DNA from: Leptolyngbyaceae cyanobacterium clean351
GTDB taxonomy: Bacteria > Cyanobacteriota > Cyanobacteriia > DAIDHW01
DNA: 47,239 nt
Reading direction: 5' to 3'
NCBI GenBank assembly: GCA_027451865.1
Contig: DAIDHW010000012.1
Coordinates: 1 to 47,239, forward strand
Part shown: in pieces, positions 1 to 9,514 of the stretch
Layout of the letters: each line of letters begins with the position of its first letter
Numbering within the stretch: the stretch's first letter is position 1
The notes under the pieces: generated by a model
What the model was told of the DNA's origin: nothing
What the model saw: the letters and a program-made list of their open reading frames with translations, nothing else
Database searches by the model: none
Program-made: the position numbers and the translations under genes

Positions 1-165
1 TTGTAGCCTCTGGGGTTGTAGCCTCTGGGGTTGTAGCCTCTGGGGTTGTAGCCTCTGGGGTTGTAGCCTCTGGGGTTGTAGCCTCTGGGGTTACGGCTTC
101 TGGGGTTACGGCCTCTGGGGTTGTAGCCTCTGGGGTTGCGGCCTCTGGGGTTGTAGCCTCTGGAG
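1..165 (-). repeat. 15-bp tandem repeat, about 11 units, in frame in ycf66
   Basis: Eleven head-to-tail 15-bp units of the form TTGTAGCCTCTGGGG (plus-strand reading), with a few variants (TTACGG, TTGCGG). Read on the minus strand they encode TPEAT or TPEAV pentapeptides. The array continues beyond the left edge, so the true copy number is not known. Confidence 0.95.
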
Positions 166-595
166 TGGGAGCTTCAGTCCCACCTGTGCGAATATAAACT
201 GGCTGCTTGGGGCGCCGGAACAGTTTGATCCCAGCTGTCAATCCCTTACCAAAGGCCTGTAAAATCTTCAGGACTAGGCCCAGGAGCCACCCCCCCAAGC
301 TGGCTAGTTTAACCAACCAACCAGGTAACCGGGGACGTTTTTGTTCGGGCACTAGTTGCCACCGGAGGGTCACTACCTGCCAACCGAGCCAACTTATCAG
401 GACTACGCTAGTGGTCTCAGCAAGCAAAGTACTCCGGTCCTGGGGGGCAGACAGGGCTAGGCCGAGGGCATAAAAAAGCCCCACCCCCGCCCAAACCAGA
501 TCGTACTGGCGGTAAAGCTCAGAAAAAATAAAAACTGTAAAAAACAGAACTAAGCTGCCTAGGCCGACTACAGACGCAAGGAAATATTCCAGCAT
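1..595 (-). CDS. ycf66: Ycf66 family protein, 3' end cut by window edge
   Basis: The reading frame starts with ATG at 595 and stays open to base 1, so the C-terminus lies outside the window. It begins MLEYFLASVVGLGSLVLF, a membrane segment, followed by a second hydrophobic stretch (LVWAGVGLFYALGLAL) and the motif SVVLISWLGWQVVTLRWQL. This is the typical N-terminus of Ycf66, a conserved cyanobacterial and plastid membrane protein of unknown function. After about residue 137 the protein becomes a low-complexity tail of TPEAT pentapeptides, encoded by a 15-bp tandem repeat. Family assignment is from memory of the family pattern. The tail length is unknown because the gene is truncated by the window edge. 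Confidence 0.8.
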   Translation of the reverse strand, partial: MLEYFLASVVGLGSLVLFFTVFIFSELYRQYDLVWAGVGLFYALGLALSAPQDRSTLLAETTSVVLISWLGWQVVTLRWQLVPEQKRPRLPGWLVKLASLGGWLLGLVLKILQAFGKGLTAGIKLFRRPKQPVYIRTGGTEAPTPEATTPEAATPEATTPEAVTPEAVTPEATTPEATTPEATTPEATTPEATTPEAT

Positions 596-942
596 GGCTC
601 CCCAATTGCCCATCGCAGATTTGAAAGTCGATCTACATCTTAACTGTGGTAGTTTACCCACCTCAGCAAAATTAGACCAATTGGCTAATCCTGGCCCCCA
701 GTTAGAATTAATTCTCGCAGATCTAACCCGGCATAGCCCGAGGGACGATCGGTGTTGAGCTTAGGCGCTTTTAATCTAGCAGGTTTTTAGATCCCCTCCG
801 GCGGCGACCGGAGGCCGGGGGTAGGTCTGAACAGAAGACCCAAGTTCCCAGAGCTGAGATTTAATCTATTCTTCCAGGGCATCCCTAAGCCAATCAGGCT
901 ACCCTAAAGGGGAACTCGGCCTACAGTTGACTAAATATAACC
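596..942. other. Intergenic region between divergent ycf66 and gnd
   Basis: About 350 bases with no convincing gene. It must hold the divergent promoters. A perfect 7-bp inverted repeat (CCTCCGG at 795-801, CCGGAGG at 808-814) is the only clear structure. A 54-codon open frame at 594-758 overlaps the ycf66 start and is not supported by anything else. Confidence 0.5.
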
Positions 943-2358
943 ATGGCACAGCAAAGTTTTGGCGTAATTGGTTTGGCAGTCATGGGAGAGAACCTAGCTC
1001 TAAATGTGGAGCGCAATGGCTTCCCCGTGGCGGTCTATAACCGTACTGCTGAGAAGACTCATACTTTCATGGCCCAGCGGGGAGAAGGCAAGAACATCAA
1101 GCCCACCTACTCCCTAGAGGAGTTTGTCGCTTCCCTGGAGCGGCCCCGGCGGATCTTGATTATGGTCAAAGCAGGAGCCCCAGTAGACGCCGTCATTCAA
1201 CAACTCAAGCCGCTCCTGCAACCGGGTGATGTGCTCATCGATGGGGGCAATTCTCTATTCACCGACACGGCTCGGCGGGCCCAAGAGTTGGAGGCGGCTA
1301 GCTTCACGTTTATTGGTATGGGAGTCAGCGGCGGGGAAGAGGGAGCCTTGAATGGTCCTAGTTTAATGCCCGGAGGGACGGAGACTGCCTACCGCGCCCT
1401 AGAGCCGATTCTGACTAAGATCGCCGCCCAAGTAGATGATGGCCCCTGTGTCACTTACATTGGGGCTGGCGGGGCCGGCCACTACGTCAAAATGGTACAC
1501 AACGGCATTGAGTACGGCGACATGCAATTGATCGCCGAAGCCTACGACCTTTTGGCTAATGTCCTGAGGTTAGAAGCTCCCCAGCTGCAGGCAGTTTTTG
1601 CCGATTGGAACAACACTGCCGAATTAAACTCCTATCTAATTGAGATCACCGCGGATATTTTCCGTAAGCTGGACCCAGATACCCAAACCCCCCTAGTGAA
1701 CCTGGTCATGGACGCCGCGGCCCAAAAGGGCACTGGTCAATGGACAGTGATGAGTGCCCTCGAGCTCGGGGTCCCCATCCCCACCATTATTGCGGCAGTC
1801 ACGGCCCGGGGCATGTCAGCCCTCAAGCCAGAGCGGTTAGCAGCAGCCAAGCTGTTGTCTGGCCCGGAGTCAAGCATGACCCCCCCAGACCAGGAGGCGA
1901 TGATTGCCAAGATTCGCGATGCCCTCTACTGCTCCAAGATGTGCTCCTACGCCCAGGGGATGGCCCTACTGCACCGGGCTTCCCGGGAGTACGACTGGCA
2001 GTTGGACTTAGGGGAAATCGCCCGGATTTGGAAGGGGGGCTGCATCATCCGCGCCGGCTTCTTGAATAAGATTAAGAGCGCCTTTAGCCAAGACCCAGAG
2101 CTAGCCAACCTGCTCCTAGCACCGGAGTTCCGGCAAACCATCCTTGATAAGCAGAGTGCTTGGCGCGAAGTGGTAGCTCTAGCAGCCCAGATGGGCATTG
2201 CTGTGCCTGCCTTCAGTGCTTCCCTAGATTACTTCGATAGCTACCGGCGGGCCCGGCTGCCCCAAAACCTTACCCAAGCCCAGCGGGATTACTTTGGCGC
2301 CCACACCTACCTGCGAGTAGATAAGCCTGGGGTATTCCACTCCGAGTGGGGTTCCTAG
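943..2358 (+). CDS. gnd: 6-phosphogluconate dehydrogenase (decarboxylating)
   Basis: 471 residues, the usual length for the long NADP-dependent form. It oxidatively decarboxylates 6-phosphogluconate to ribulose 5-phosphate in the cytosolic oxidative pentose phosphate pathway, the main night-time NADPH source in cyanobacteria. The N-terminal Rossmann fold has GLAVMGENLALN (residues 10-21). The family signature HYVKMVHNGIEYGDMQ lies near residue 180, with the catalytic Lys and His-Asn. The C-terminal helical domain is complete. The ATG at 943 (CCATGG context) agrees with homologues. The radical SAM gene follows after 10 bp, so co-transcription is likely. Confidence 0.97.
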   Translation: MAQQSFGVIGLAVMGENLALNVERNGFPVAVYNRTAEKTHTFMAQRGEGKNIKPTYSLEEFVASLERPRRILIMVKAGAPVDAVIQQLKPLLQPGDVLIDGGNSLFTDTARRAQELEAASFTFIGMGVSGGEEGALNGPSLMPGGTETAYRALEPILTKIAAQVDDGPCVTYIGAGGAGHYVKMVHNGIEYGDMQLIAEAYDLLANVLRLEAPQLQAVFADWNNTAELNSYLIEITADIFRKLDPDTQTPLVNLVMDAAAQKGTGQWTVMSALELGVPIPTIIAAVTARGMSALKPERLAAAKLLSGPESSMTPPDQEAMIAKIRDALYCSKMCSYAQGMALLHRASREYDWQLDLGEIARIWKGGCIIRAGFLNKIKSAFSQDPELANLLLAPEFRQTILDKQSAWREVVALAAQMGIAVPAFSASLDYFDSYRRARLPQNLTQAQRDYFGAHTYLRVDKPGVFHSEWGS

Positions 2359-2368
2359 GCAAGCCCCC

Positions 2369-3955
2369 TTGAGTCCCTCTTTGTTTACCGCTGAGCGCCT
2401 CCTGTTCACCCCAGCTGTGCCCCGGGCAGATGCCACCCCAGTGGTGTTTGCCTTCCCTAACCAGTACCAGGTAGGGATAACCAGCCTGGGGTACCAGGGT
2501 TTATGGGCGGCCCTCGCCAGTCGCACCGACGTGGCGGTCAGTCGCCTGTTTACCGACGGCCATGAGCCCCTCCCCCGCCAGCCAGCCCTGGTGGGCTTTT
2601 CCCTCTCTTGGGAGCTAGACTACAGCCACATTTTTGCCCTGCTTGAGCTTCTTGGTATCCCCCGTCGCTCCCAGCAACGTCAGGAATCAGACCCGCTGGT
2701 GTTTGGTGGTGGGTCAGTCTTGACAGGTAACCCAGAACCGCTGGCGGATTTTTTTGATCTGGTGTTGCTAGGAGATGGGGAAAAACTCCTCGGAGACCTC
2801 ATCAGCACCTACCGGGACCTGGAGAACGCCAGCCGATTCCAAAAACTCCAGGGCCTAGCCCAGGTGCCTGGCATCTACGTCCCCAGTCTCTACCAGGTAA
2901 CCTACGACGGTCCCACGGGCCCAGTGACGAGGATTGAAGCCCAGGGGGCCCCCCCCCAAGTACACAAGCAAACCTACCGGGGGAGTGTCCTCTGTGCTTC
3001 CACCGTGGTTACTGCAGCGGCCGCCTGGGAAAACATCTACATGGTGGAAGTGGTACGCAGCTGCCCAGAGATGTGTCGTTTCTGTCTGGCAAGTTATCTC
3101 AACCTTCCCTTTCGCCCCGCCAGCTTGGAGTCCCTGATCGACGCCCTAGAACGGGGGCTAAAGGTCACTGACCGACTAGGACTCCTAGGAGCCTCCATCA
3201 CCCAACACCCGGAGTTTGAGGCTCTTTTGGATTTCCTTGACCTGCCTAAGCACGACGGGGTGAGGTTGAGCTTGGCCTCTGTGCGCACTAATACCCTCAC
3301 CGAGCGGCTAGCCGCCCTCCTGGTTAAACGCCACAGTCACTCGGCCACCATCGCCATCGAAAGCGGTTCCCCCCACATCCGCCAACTGGTGAATAAGAAG
3401 CTAGAAGATGGGGAAATCCTCCAGGCAGCCGTCAACGCCAAGGCGGGGGGCCTCACTAATCTTAAGCTCTACACCATGGTAGGGGTGCCCGGGGAAACCA
3501 CCTCTGACCTGCAACAAACCGTTGACCTGGTAATGGCGATCAAAAGGGCAGCCCCAGGGCTACGGCTAACCCTAGGGTGCAGCACCTTCGTCCCCAAGGC
3601 CCACACCCCCTGGCAGTGGTACGGGGTGCGCTCGGCGGCCCAAAAACGTCTCCCCTGGCTGCAAAAACAGCTCCAGTCCCAAGGCGTGGAGTTTCGCCCC
3701 GAGAGCTATCAATGGTCCGTTATCCAAGCCCTAATCTCCCGGGGGGACCGCCGGGTGAGCCATATCTTAGAGCAAAGCTGCAGCTACGGCGACTCCCTGG
3801 GCAGTTACCGCCGCGGGGCTAAGGACCTACGGGCTCAAGTGCCGGACCTGGACTACTACGTCCACCAGGATTGGCAACCGGGGGTGGTCCTACCCTGGAG
3901 CCATCTGCAAGCCGCGATGCCAGAATCCACCCTGCAAAAACACCTGGCCCTATGA
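2369..3955 (+). CDS. Radical SAM protein with B12-binding-like N-terminal domain
   Basis: 528 residues from a TTG start. No ATG is available nearer the N-terminus that keeps the conserved FAFPNQYQVGITSLGYQGLW segment. Residues 20-200 resemble the cobalamin-binding-like Rossmann domain seen in many radical SAM enzymes. The 4Fe-4S cluster motif CPEMCRFC places cysteines at 232, 236 and 239. The downstream AIESGSPHIR and LKLYTMVGVPGET stretches are typical of the radical SAM barrel. Proteins of this family are common in cyanobacteria but the substrate is unknown, and I do not assign one. The gene overlaps nnrD by ATGA, so the two are translationally coupled. Confidence 0.85.
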   Translation: MSPSLFTAERLLFTPAVPRADATPVVFAFPNQYQVGITSLGYQGLWAALASRTDVAVSRLFTDGHEPLPRQPALVGFSLSWELDYSHIFALLELLGIPRRSQQRQESDPLVFGGGSVLTGNPEPLADFFDLVLLGDGEKLLGDLISTYRDLENASRFQKLQGLAQVPGIYVPSLYQVTYDGPTGPVTRIEAQGAPPQVHKQTYRGSVLCASTVVTAAAAWENIYMVEVVRSCPEMCRFCLASYLNLPFRPASLESLIDALERGLKVTDRLGLLGASITQHPEFEALLDFLDLPKHDGVRLSLASVRTNTLTERLAALLVKRHSHSATIAIESGSPHIRQLVNKKLEDGEILQAAVNAKAGGLTNLKLYTMVGVPGETTSDLQQTVDLVMAIKRAAPGLRLTLGCSTFVPKAHTPWQWYGVRSAAQKRLPWLQKQLQSQGVEFRPESYQWSVIQALISRGDRRVSHILEQSCSYGDSLGSYRRGAKDLRAQVPDLDYYVHQDWQPGVVLPWSHLQAAMPESTLQKHLAL

Positions 3956-5547
3956 ATTGCCTGGGAGACCCGGTAGTTACCGCTGCCCAGATGCGCCAGA
4001 TTGAGGATCGGGTGATCGCTGCCGGCATGCCGGTAGCAGCCCTGATGGAAAAAGTGGCCAACCTAATCACGGCTCGCATTGTCGCCCTGGGCACCCCCCC
4101 GGGGGTGGCGGTCCTAGCTGGACCAGGGCACAACGGGGGTGATGCTCTAGTGGTAGCCCGGGAACTCTGGCAGCGGGGTTATAGGGTCCAGGTATGCTGT
4201 CCCCTGCCCAGCCTTAAACCCCTCACCGCCAGTCACGCTGCCTACCTCCGACACCTGGAGGTCCCCTGGGTAGAGCGAGTCGAGGAGCTGGGCTCCCACG
4301 AGGTGTTAGTAGATGGCCTGTTTGGTTTTGGCCTGGAGCGCTCCCCCACGGGGTTGGCGGCTGAGCAGATCGCCGCCGTCAACCAGGGGGGGGCCCAGGT
4401 TATCAGCATTGACCTCCCCTCGGGTCTGCACACGGACACGGGAGAAGTTCTAGGCACGGCGGTGCGGGCTGACCACACCCTCTGTCTGGGACTTTGGAAG
4501 GCGGGGCTGCTGCAGGAGTGCAGCTTAGATTGGGCTGGGCAGGTGGAGTTGGTAGGTTTCCATTTGCCCCCCAAGGACCTTCAAGCAGTACTGGGGACCA
4601 CCCCGGCCATCCAGACAATCACCCCCGGGGGGGTGCGGGACCTCCTGTGCCAAGCCCGGCCCCGGACGGCCCACAAGTACCAGCTAGGCCATCTGCTGTT
4701 GATTTGTGGTTCCCAACGGTACCCGGGGGCAGCGCTCCTAGCTGGGATGGCCGCCCAGACCACCGGGGTGGGCATGCTATCGGTAGCTGTGCCAGCCTCG
4801 ATAAGCACCCTAATCACTAGTCACCTCCCGGGCGCCCTAGTGGTTCCCTGTCCGGAAACCGACTCCGGAGCTTTGACCTGGCCTGCTAGCCTGGAAGCCC
4901 AGGTGCAGGAGGGGAAATTTACGGCTATCGCCTGTGGGCCTGGCCTGACCCGTGAGCCCCGACCCCTAGTTGAGGCTATCTGTCGCGTGGGGGTGCCCCT
5001 GGTCTTGGACGCGGATGCTTTGAACATTGTGGCTGAGCTCGGCCCGGCCCGGTGCTTGGGCGCTCGCCAGGCCCCCACGGTGCTCACCCCCCACCGGGGC
5101 GAATTTGCGAGGCTTTTTCCCCACTTATCCTTGAACTCCCCCTGGGAAGCAGTCCGCGCCGCTGCCCGGTTGACCAGGGCAGTAGTCCTCCTCAAGGGGG
5201 CCAGAACCGTGATTGCTGATCCGGAGGGGAACTTGGGGATCAACCCTGAGAGTACTGCGGCCCTAGCCCGGGGGGGTACTGGCGACGTGCTCACCGGCCT
5301 AGTCGGAGGGCTAGCAGCCCAAGGGGGAGACAACTGGCTGACCCTGGTGGCGGCCGCCGTCTGGTGGCATTCCCAGGCAGGCCTGCGGGCTGCGGCCCAG
5401 CGAACCGAACGGGGGGTCGACCCCCAAACCCTGGGGGAATTTCTGTTGCCGGTGCTGCGGGACCTGACACGGGCTCACCCCCAGGGCGCCGGTGCTGCGG
5501 GACCTGACACGGGCTCACCCCTAGGGCGCCGGTGCCGCGGGACCTGA
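3952..5547 (+). CDS. nnrD: Bifunctional NAD(P)H-hydrate epimerase / dehydratase
   Basis: 531 residues. It repairs hydrated NAD(P)H: the N-terminal YjeF/NnrE domain (about 1-220) epimerises NAD(P)HX, and the C-terminal NnrD domain (about 240-510) dehydrates it with ADP or ATP. Visible motifs are GPGHNGGDALVVAREL in the first domain, ACGPGLTREPR, LDADALN and the signature GGTGDVLTG near residue 441. An upstream ATG at 3871 exists, but the start at 3952 overlaps the preceding stop (ATGA) and fits the family N-terminus (VTAAQMRQIE). The last 30 or so residues are encoded by a 40-bp tandem triplication that has shifted frame, so the tail is not native. Confidence 0.93.
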   Translation: MNCLGDPVVTAAQMRQIEDRVIAAGMPVAALMEKVANLITARIVALGTPPGVAVLAGPGHNGGDALVVARELWQRGYRVQVCCPLPSLKPLTASHAAYLRHLEVPWVERVEELGSHEVLVDGLFGFGLERSPTGLAAEQIAAVNQGGAQVISIDLPSGLHTDTGEVLGTAVRADHTLCLGLWKAGLLQECSLDWAGQVELVGFHLPPKDLQAVLGTTPAIQTITPGGVRDLLCQARPRTAHKYQLGHLLLICGSQRYPGAALLAGMAAQTTGVGMLSVAVPASISTLITSHLPGALVVPCPETDSGALTWPASLEAQVQEGKFTAIACGPGLTREPRPLVEAICRVGVPLVLDADALNIVAELGPARCLGARQAPTVLTPHRGEFARLFPHLSLNSPWEAVRAAARLTRAVVLLKGARTVIADPEGNLGINPESTAALARGGTGDVLTGLVGGLAAQGGDNWLTLVAAAVWWHSQAGLRAAAQRTERGVDPQTLGEFLLPVLRDLTRAHPQGAGAAGPDTGSPLGRRCRGT

Positions 5548-5567
5548 CACGGGCTCACCCCCAGGGC
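5448..5567 (+). repeat. Three tandem copies of a 40-bp unit at the 3' end of nnrD
   Basis: Copies at 5448-5487, 5488-5527 and 5528-5567 differ at only one or two bases. Because 40 is not a multiple of three, each copy is read in a different frame, and the stop (5545-5547) arises within copy three. With a single copy the gene would end HPQGEA at the TGA at 5574-5576. Confidence 0.95.
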
Positions 5568-5583
5568 GAGGCCTGACTGTTCC

Positions 5584-6036
5584 CTAGGAAACGCCGAGCA
5601 GTTCTACATCGAAGACCAGGGTGGCATTGGGGGGAATTACTCGCCCCGCCCCCCGGGCCCCGTAGCCCAAGTTGGGCGGGATGATCAGTTCTCGTCTTCC
5701 TCCAACTTGCATGGTGATTACCCCCTCATCCCAGCCCTTGATCACTTGGCCGACACCGATACGGAACTGAAAGGGCTCACCCCGATCCCGAGAACTATCA
5801 AACTTGGTGCCGTTCTCAAGGGTGCCAGTGTAGTGGACCTTAACGTTTTGGCCCTTTTGGGGCGTGGCACCAGTACCCACCACCAAGTCTTTGTACTGCA
5901 GTCCGGAAGGAGTGGTCACGGTTTCGCTCATGGCAATAGGCTCAGAATGTTGGTCAGCGGCGGTAGCTGGAGGGGCAAGCACAAGTAGTAGGCTCACCAG
6001 AGCTACCCCCAAACAAAGGGCGAAAAATTTCACCAA
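5584..6036 (-). CDS. Secreted FKBP-type peptidyl-prolyl cis-trans isomerase
   Basis: 150 residues. An N-terminal signal peptide ([20 protein letters not shown], then PATAA) predicts export to the periplasm or thylakoid lumen. The FKBP domain occupies about residues 48-150: [63 protein letters not shown] and VFDVELL, covering the conserved active-site aromatics. It should catalyse proline isomerisation in exported proteins. The start is either TTG at 6036 or GTG at 6033; neither has a strong ribosome site. It converges on nnrD with a 36-bp gap. Confidence 0.92.
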   Translation of the reverse strand: MVKFFALCLGVALVSLLLVLAPPATAADQHSEPIAMSETVTTPSGLQYKDLVVGTGATPQKGQNVKVHYTGTLENGTKFDSSRDRGEPFQFRIGVGQVIKGWDEGVITMQVGGRRELIIPPNLGYGARGAGRVIPPNATLVFDVELLGVS

Positions 6037-6150
6037 GATGCACCAGAAACAACCTAGGGTGATCTTACCCTGAGGCTGGTAGCGAGGAATTTAAGGGCCA
6101 GGTTTTTAACCACCATCACCCAGAATCCCGCTTGCCGTTCCCGGGAGCTA

Positions 6151-6234
6151 GGGAGTAAGTACCAGTGTTGAGGGTAGGATTTTATAGTCCTTAGCCTATG
6201 ATGAGCTTGAACAGAGTAAGGCTCCTGGACTCCC
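6151..6234 (+). promoter_or_regulatory. Structured leader upstream of the MntP/YtaF-type gene
   Basis: GGGAGT (6151-6156) can pair with ACTCCC (6229-6234), enclosing an imperfect internal stem around AGGATTTTATAGTCCT. The helix ends 28 bases before the ATG at 6263. Genes of the MntP family are often preceded by a manganese (yybP-ykoY) riboswitch, but I cannot find that consensus convincingly here. This is a structure candidate only. Confidence 0.25.
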
Positions 6235-6262
6235 AACGTAATCTCTAAAGCGCAGTAGTTTT

Positions 6263-6841
6263 ATGGACCATATAATCTCTTATCTCTTGCTGGGGATAGC
6301 CACCAACATTGATAACCTGACGGTTGGGACTAGTTACGGTATTCGGGCAAGGAATATTTATTTCCGCTTCAATGTGCTGATCGGGGTTCTTAATGCTACC
6401 ACCACCTTCCTATCCATGCTCCTCGGGAATTACCTCCGGGAGTATATTTCCGAGCAGGTGGGGGACATAGTCGGCAATGGAGTATTTTTGGTCTTGGGGG
6501 TGATCACCCTGGGGGAATTCTTGGTCATCAGGGACCAGCAACCGGAACAGGAACCTGTCATCCGAGGCCAAGTAGGTTGGCGGGAAGCGGCGTTACTTGG
6601 GTTGAGCCTCTCCTTTAGCAATCTTGCCAGTGGGGTAGGCGCCGGGATTGTTGGTCTAGATATCCCTATTTTGACCTTGATTATGTTTGGGATGAGTATG
6701 CTACCCATATCTCTGGGGCAGTGGGTAGGCCAAAAGGTCGGGATGCTTTTTTCCGTCCGACTTTCACGGTTGTTATCTGGTTGTGCCCTGGTAGGCCTAG
6801 GTCTGTGGCGCCTAGCTGAGACTTTTATCGGTGGCGCCTAG
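6263..6841 (+). CDS. MntP/YtaF-family membrane protein, putative divalent metal exporter
   Basis: 192 residues with about six hydrophobic segments arranged as two similar halves. The first half holds LLLGIATNIDNLTVGTSYGI and the second LLGLSLSFSNLASGVGAGI, matching the paired repeats of the MntP/YtaF (DUF204-like) fold. MntP proteins export manganese. The YtaF branch, which this resembles more, is uncharacterised in transport terms. The Asp in the first half (NIDN) is present; the corresponding position in the second half is Asn (FSN). It stands alone between the FKBP gene and the convergent groEL gene. Confidence 0.65.
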   Translation: MDHIISYLLLGIATNIDNLTVGTSYGIRARNIYFRFNVLIGVLNATTTFLSMLLGNYLREYISEQVGDIVGNGVFLVLGVITLGEFLVIRDQQPEQEPVIRGQVGWREAALLGLSLSFSNLASGVGAGIVGLDIPILTLIMFGMSMLPISLGQWVGQKVGMLFSVRLSRLLSGCALVGLGLWRLAETFIGGA

Positions 6842-6875
6842 TCTATCTCACCCATCCTCCACCCAACTAACCACG

Positions 6876-6902
6876 AAAAAGGCCGGGGAGTTCCCCCCGG
6901 CC
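6876..6902 (-). terminator. Rho-independent terminator of groSL
   Basis: On the minus strand an 8-bp perfect stem (GGCCGGGG / CCCCGGCC) closes a short loop and is followed directly by TTTTT. It lies 36 bases beyond the groEL stop codon, correctly placed to end the groES-groEL transcript. On the plus strand the stem lacks a T-tract, so it would not work well for the converging gene. Confidence 0.85.
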
Positions 6903-6937
6903 CTGCTACTTAGTTGGTCCTGACTGAGCTGCCAGGA

Positions 6938-8608
<1,671 letters not shown>

Positions 8609-8624
8609 TTACTGATTGAGAGGT

Positions 8625-8936
8625 CTAGGGGATAATGGCCAGGACGTCTTTTTCAGACAGGAGCACGTACTCTTCAGTACCAAGCTTGATATCGGTGCCA
8701 GCGTACTTGGAGTAGAGGACCCGGTCCCCAACTTTGATTTCCATTTCCTGACGAGTCCCATCATCATTGCGCTTGCCAGGGCCTACCGCTGCCACCTCTC
8801 CCACCTGAGGCTTTTCCTTGGCTGTGTCCGGTAGCAGGATGCCGCCGGCGGTCTTCTCTTCGGAAGCACTCACCTTGACGAACACCCGGTCGCTCAGGGG
8901 CTTAACCGTAGAAACATTCAAAGTCATCGCTGCCAT
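8625..8936 (-). CDS. groS: Co-chaperonin GroES (10 kDa)
   Basis: 103 residues. [17 protein letters not shown], the mobile loop [17 protein letters not shown] and [15 protein letters not shown] are all typical of cyanobacterial GroES. The heptameric lid closes the GroEL cavity. The ATG at 8936 ([14 protein letters not shown]) matches the N-terminus normal for cyanobacteria. It is the first gene of the operon, preceded by a CIRCE element, so HrcA control is expected. Confidence 0.98.
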   Translation of the reverse strand: MAAMTLNVSTVKPLSDRVFVKVSASEEKTAGGILLPDTAKEKPQVGEVAAVGPGKRNDDGTRQEMEIKVGDRVLYSKYAGTDIKLGTEEYVLLSEKDVLAIIP

Positions 8937-8970
8937 ACACAGTTCTCCACTCTTAACATTAGCTGGGGAG

Positions 8971-8997
8971 CTAGCACTCTCATCCCCTGAGTGCTAA
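8971..8997 (-). promoter_or_regulatory. CIRCE operator (HrcA binding site) upstream of groESL
   Basis: TAGCACTC, nine bases, GAGTGCTA: a perfect inverted repeat matching the CIRCE consensus TTAGCACTC-N9-GAGTGCTAA except for C at 8971. It lies 34 bases upstream of the groES start. HrcA represses chaperonin operons through this site in many bacteria, including cyanobacteria. Confidence 0.95.
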
Positions 8998-9069
8998 TTT
9001 AGTTGACCCAAACCCCGCTCAGCAAGCTGGAAGTATGTACGGATTCCCGCACTAAGGTGTAGCTCACTT

Positions 9070-9429
9070 ATGAAAACCATCCTCACTACCGTCATCCTCC
9101 TAGTCATCTCCAACACCTTCATGACCATCGCCTGGTACGGACATCTGAAGCGGCCCCACAGTGCTCTAATCCCCACTATTCTCGCGTCCTGGAGTATTGC
9201 CCTGCTAGAGTACGCCTTCCAAGTCCCAGCTAACCAGATCGGTTTTTCCCGCCTGAGTCTGACTCAACTAAAGATCCTCCAAGAGTGCATCACCCTGGTG
9301 GTATTTCTGGTCTATGCCCACACCGTATTTCAGGCGCAGTTGCGCTGGAACACCCTAGTGGCCATGGGGTTGGTGCTGCTAGCGGTAGTCTTTGCCTTTT
9401 GGGGAGGGCTTCCCGGGGTAAAGCGCTAG
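9070..9429 (+). CDS. DUF486 family small membrane protein
   Basis: 119 residues with four predicted membrane helices: residues about 1-22 (LTTVILLVISNTFMTIAWY), 32-50, 68-88 and 94-115. The opening MKTILTTVILLVISNTFMTIAWYG and FQVPANQIG are typical of the DUF486 family, which is related to small DMT-type transporters. No substrate is known. It is divergent from groES across the CIRCE region. Two near-identical hairpins follow it. Confidence 0.85.
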   Translation: MKTILTTVILLVISNTFMTIAWYGHLKRPHSALIPTILASWSIALLEYAFQVPANQIGFSRLSLTQLKILQECITLVVFLVYAHTVFQAQLRWNTLVAMGLVLLAVVFAFWGGLPGVKR

Positions 9430-9433
9430 GGGC

Positions 9434-9483
9434 CCAAGATTAAGTTTCTTGGTCTCAGGAGCCTAAGATTAAGTTTCTTAGGC
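9434..9483. repeat. Twin hairpins sharing one 15-bp core upstream of the P450 gene
   Basis: Two successive inverted repeats, CCAAGA...TCTTGG (9434-9452) and GCCTAAGA...TCTTAGGC (9461-9483), contain the same 15-base core AAGATTAAGTTTCTT and differ only in compensatory flanking bases. They end 31 bases before the P450 start. A tandem operator or a pair of RNA hairpins is possible. There is no T-tract to make a classical terminator. Confidence 0.7.
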
Positions 9484-9514
9484 TATATTGGGGTCCGTAG
9501 CTTGACCCCGGTTC

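Noticed and set aside
594-758. 54-codon plus-strand ORF beginning at ATG 594
   Set aside because: Overlaps the ycf66 start on the other strand, no ribosome site and no recognisable family.
1740-2069. 109-codon alternative frame inside gnd and similar shadows throughout
   Set aside because: They lie within confidently identified genes and show no independent family features.
6151-6262. yybP-ykoY manganese riboswitch
   Set aside because: The conserved loop sequences of that motif cannot be aligned convincingly.
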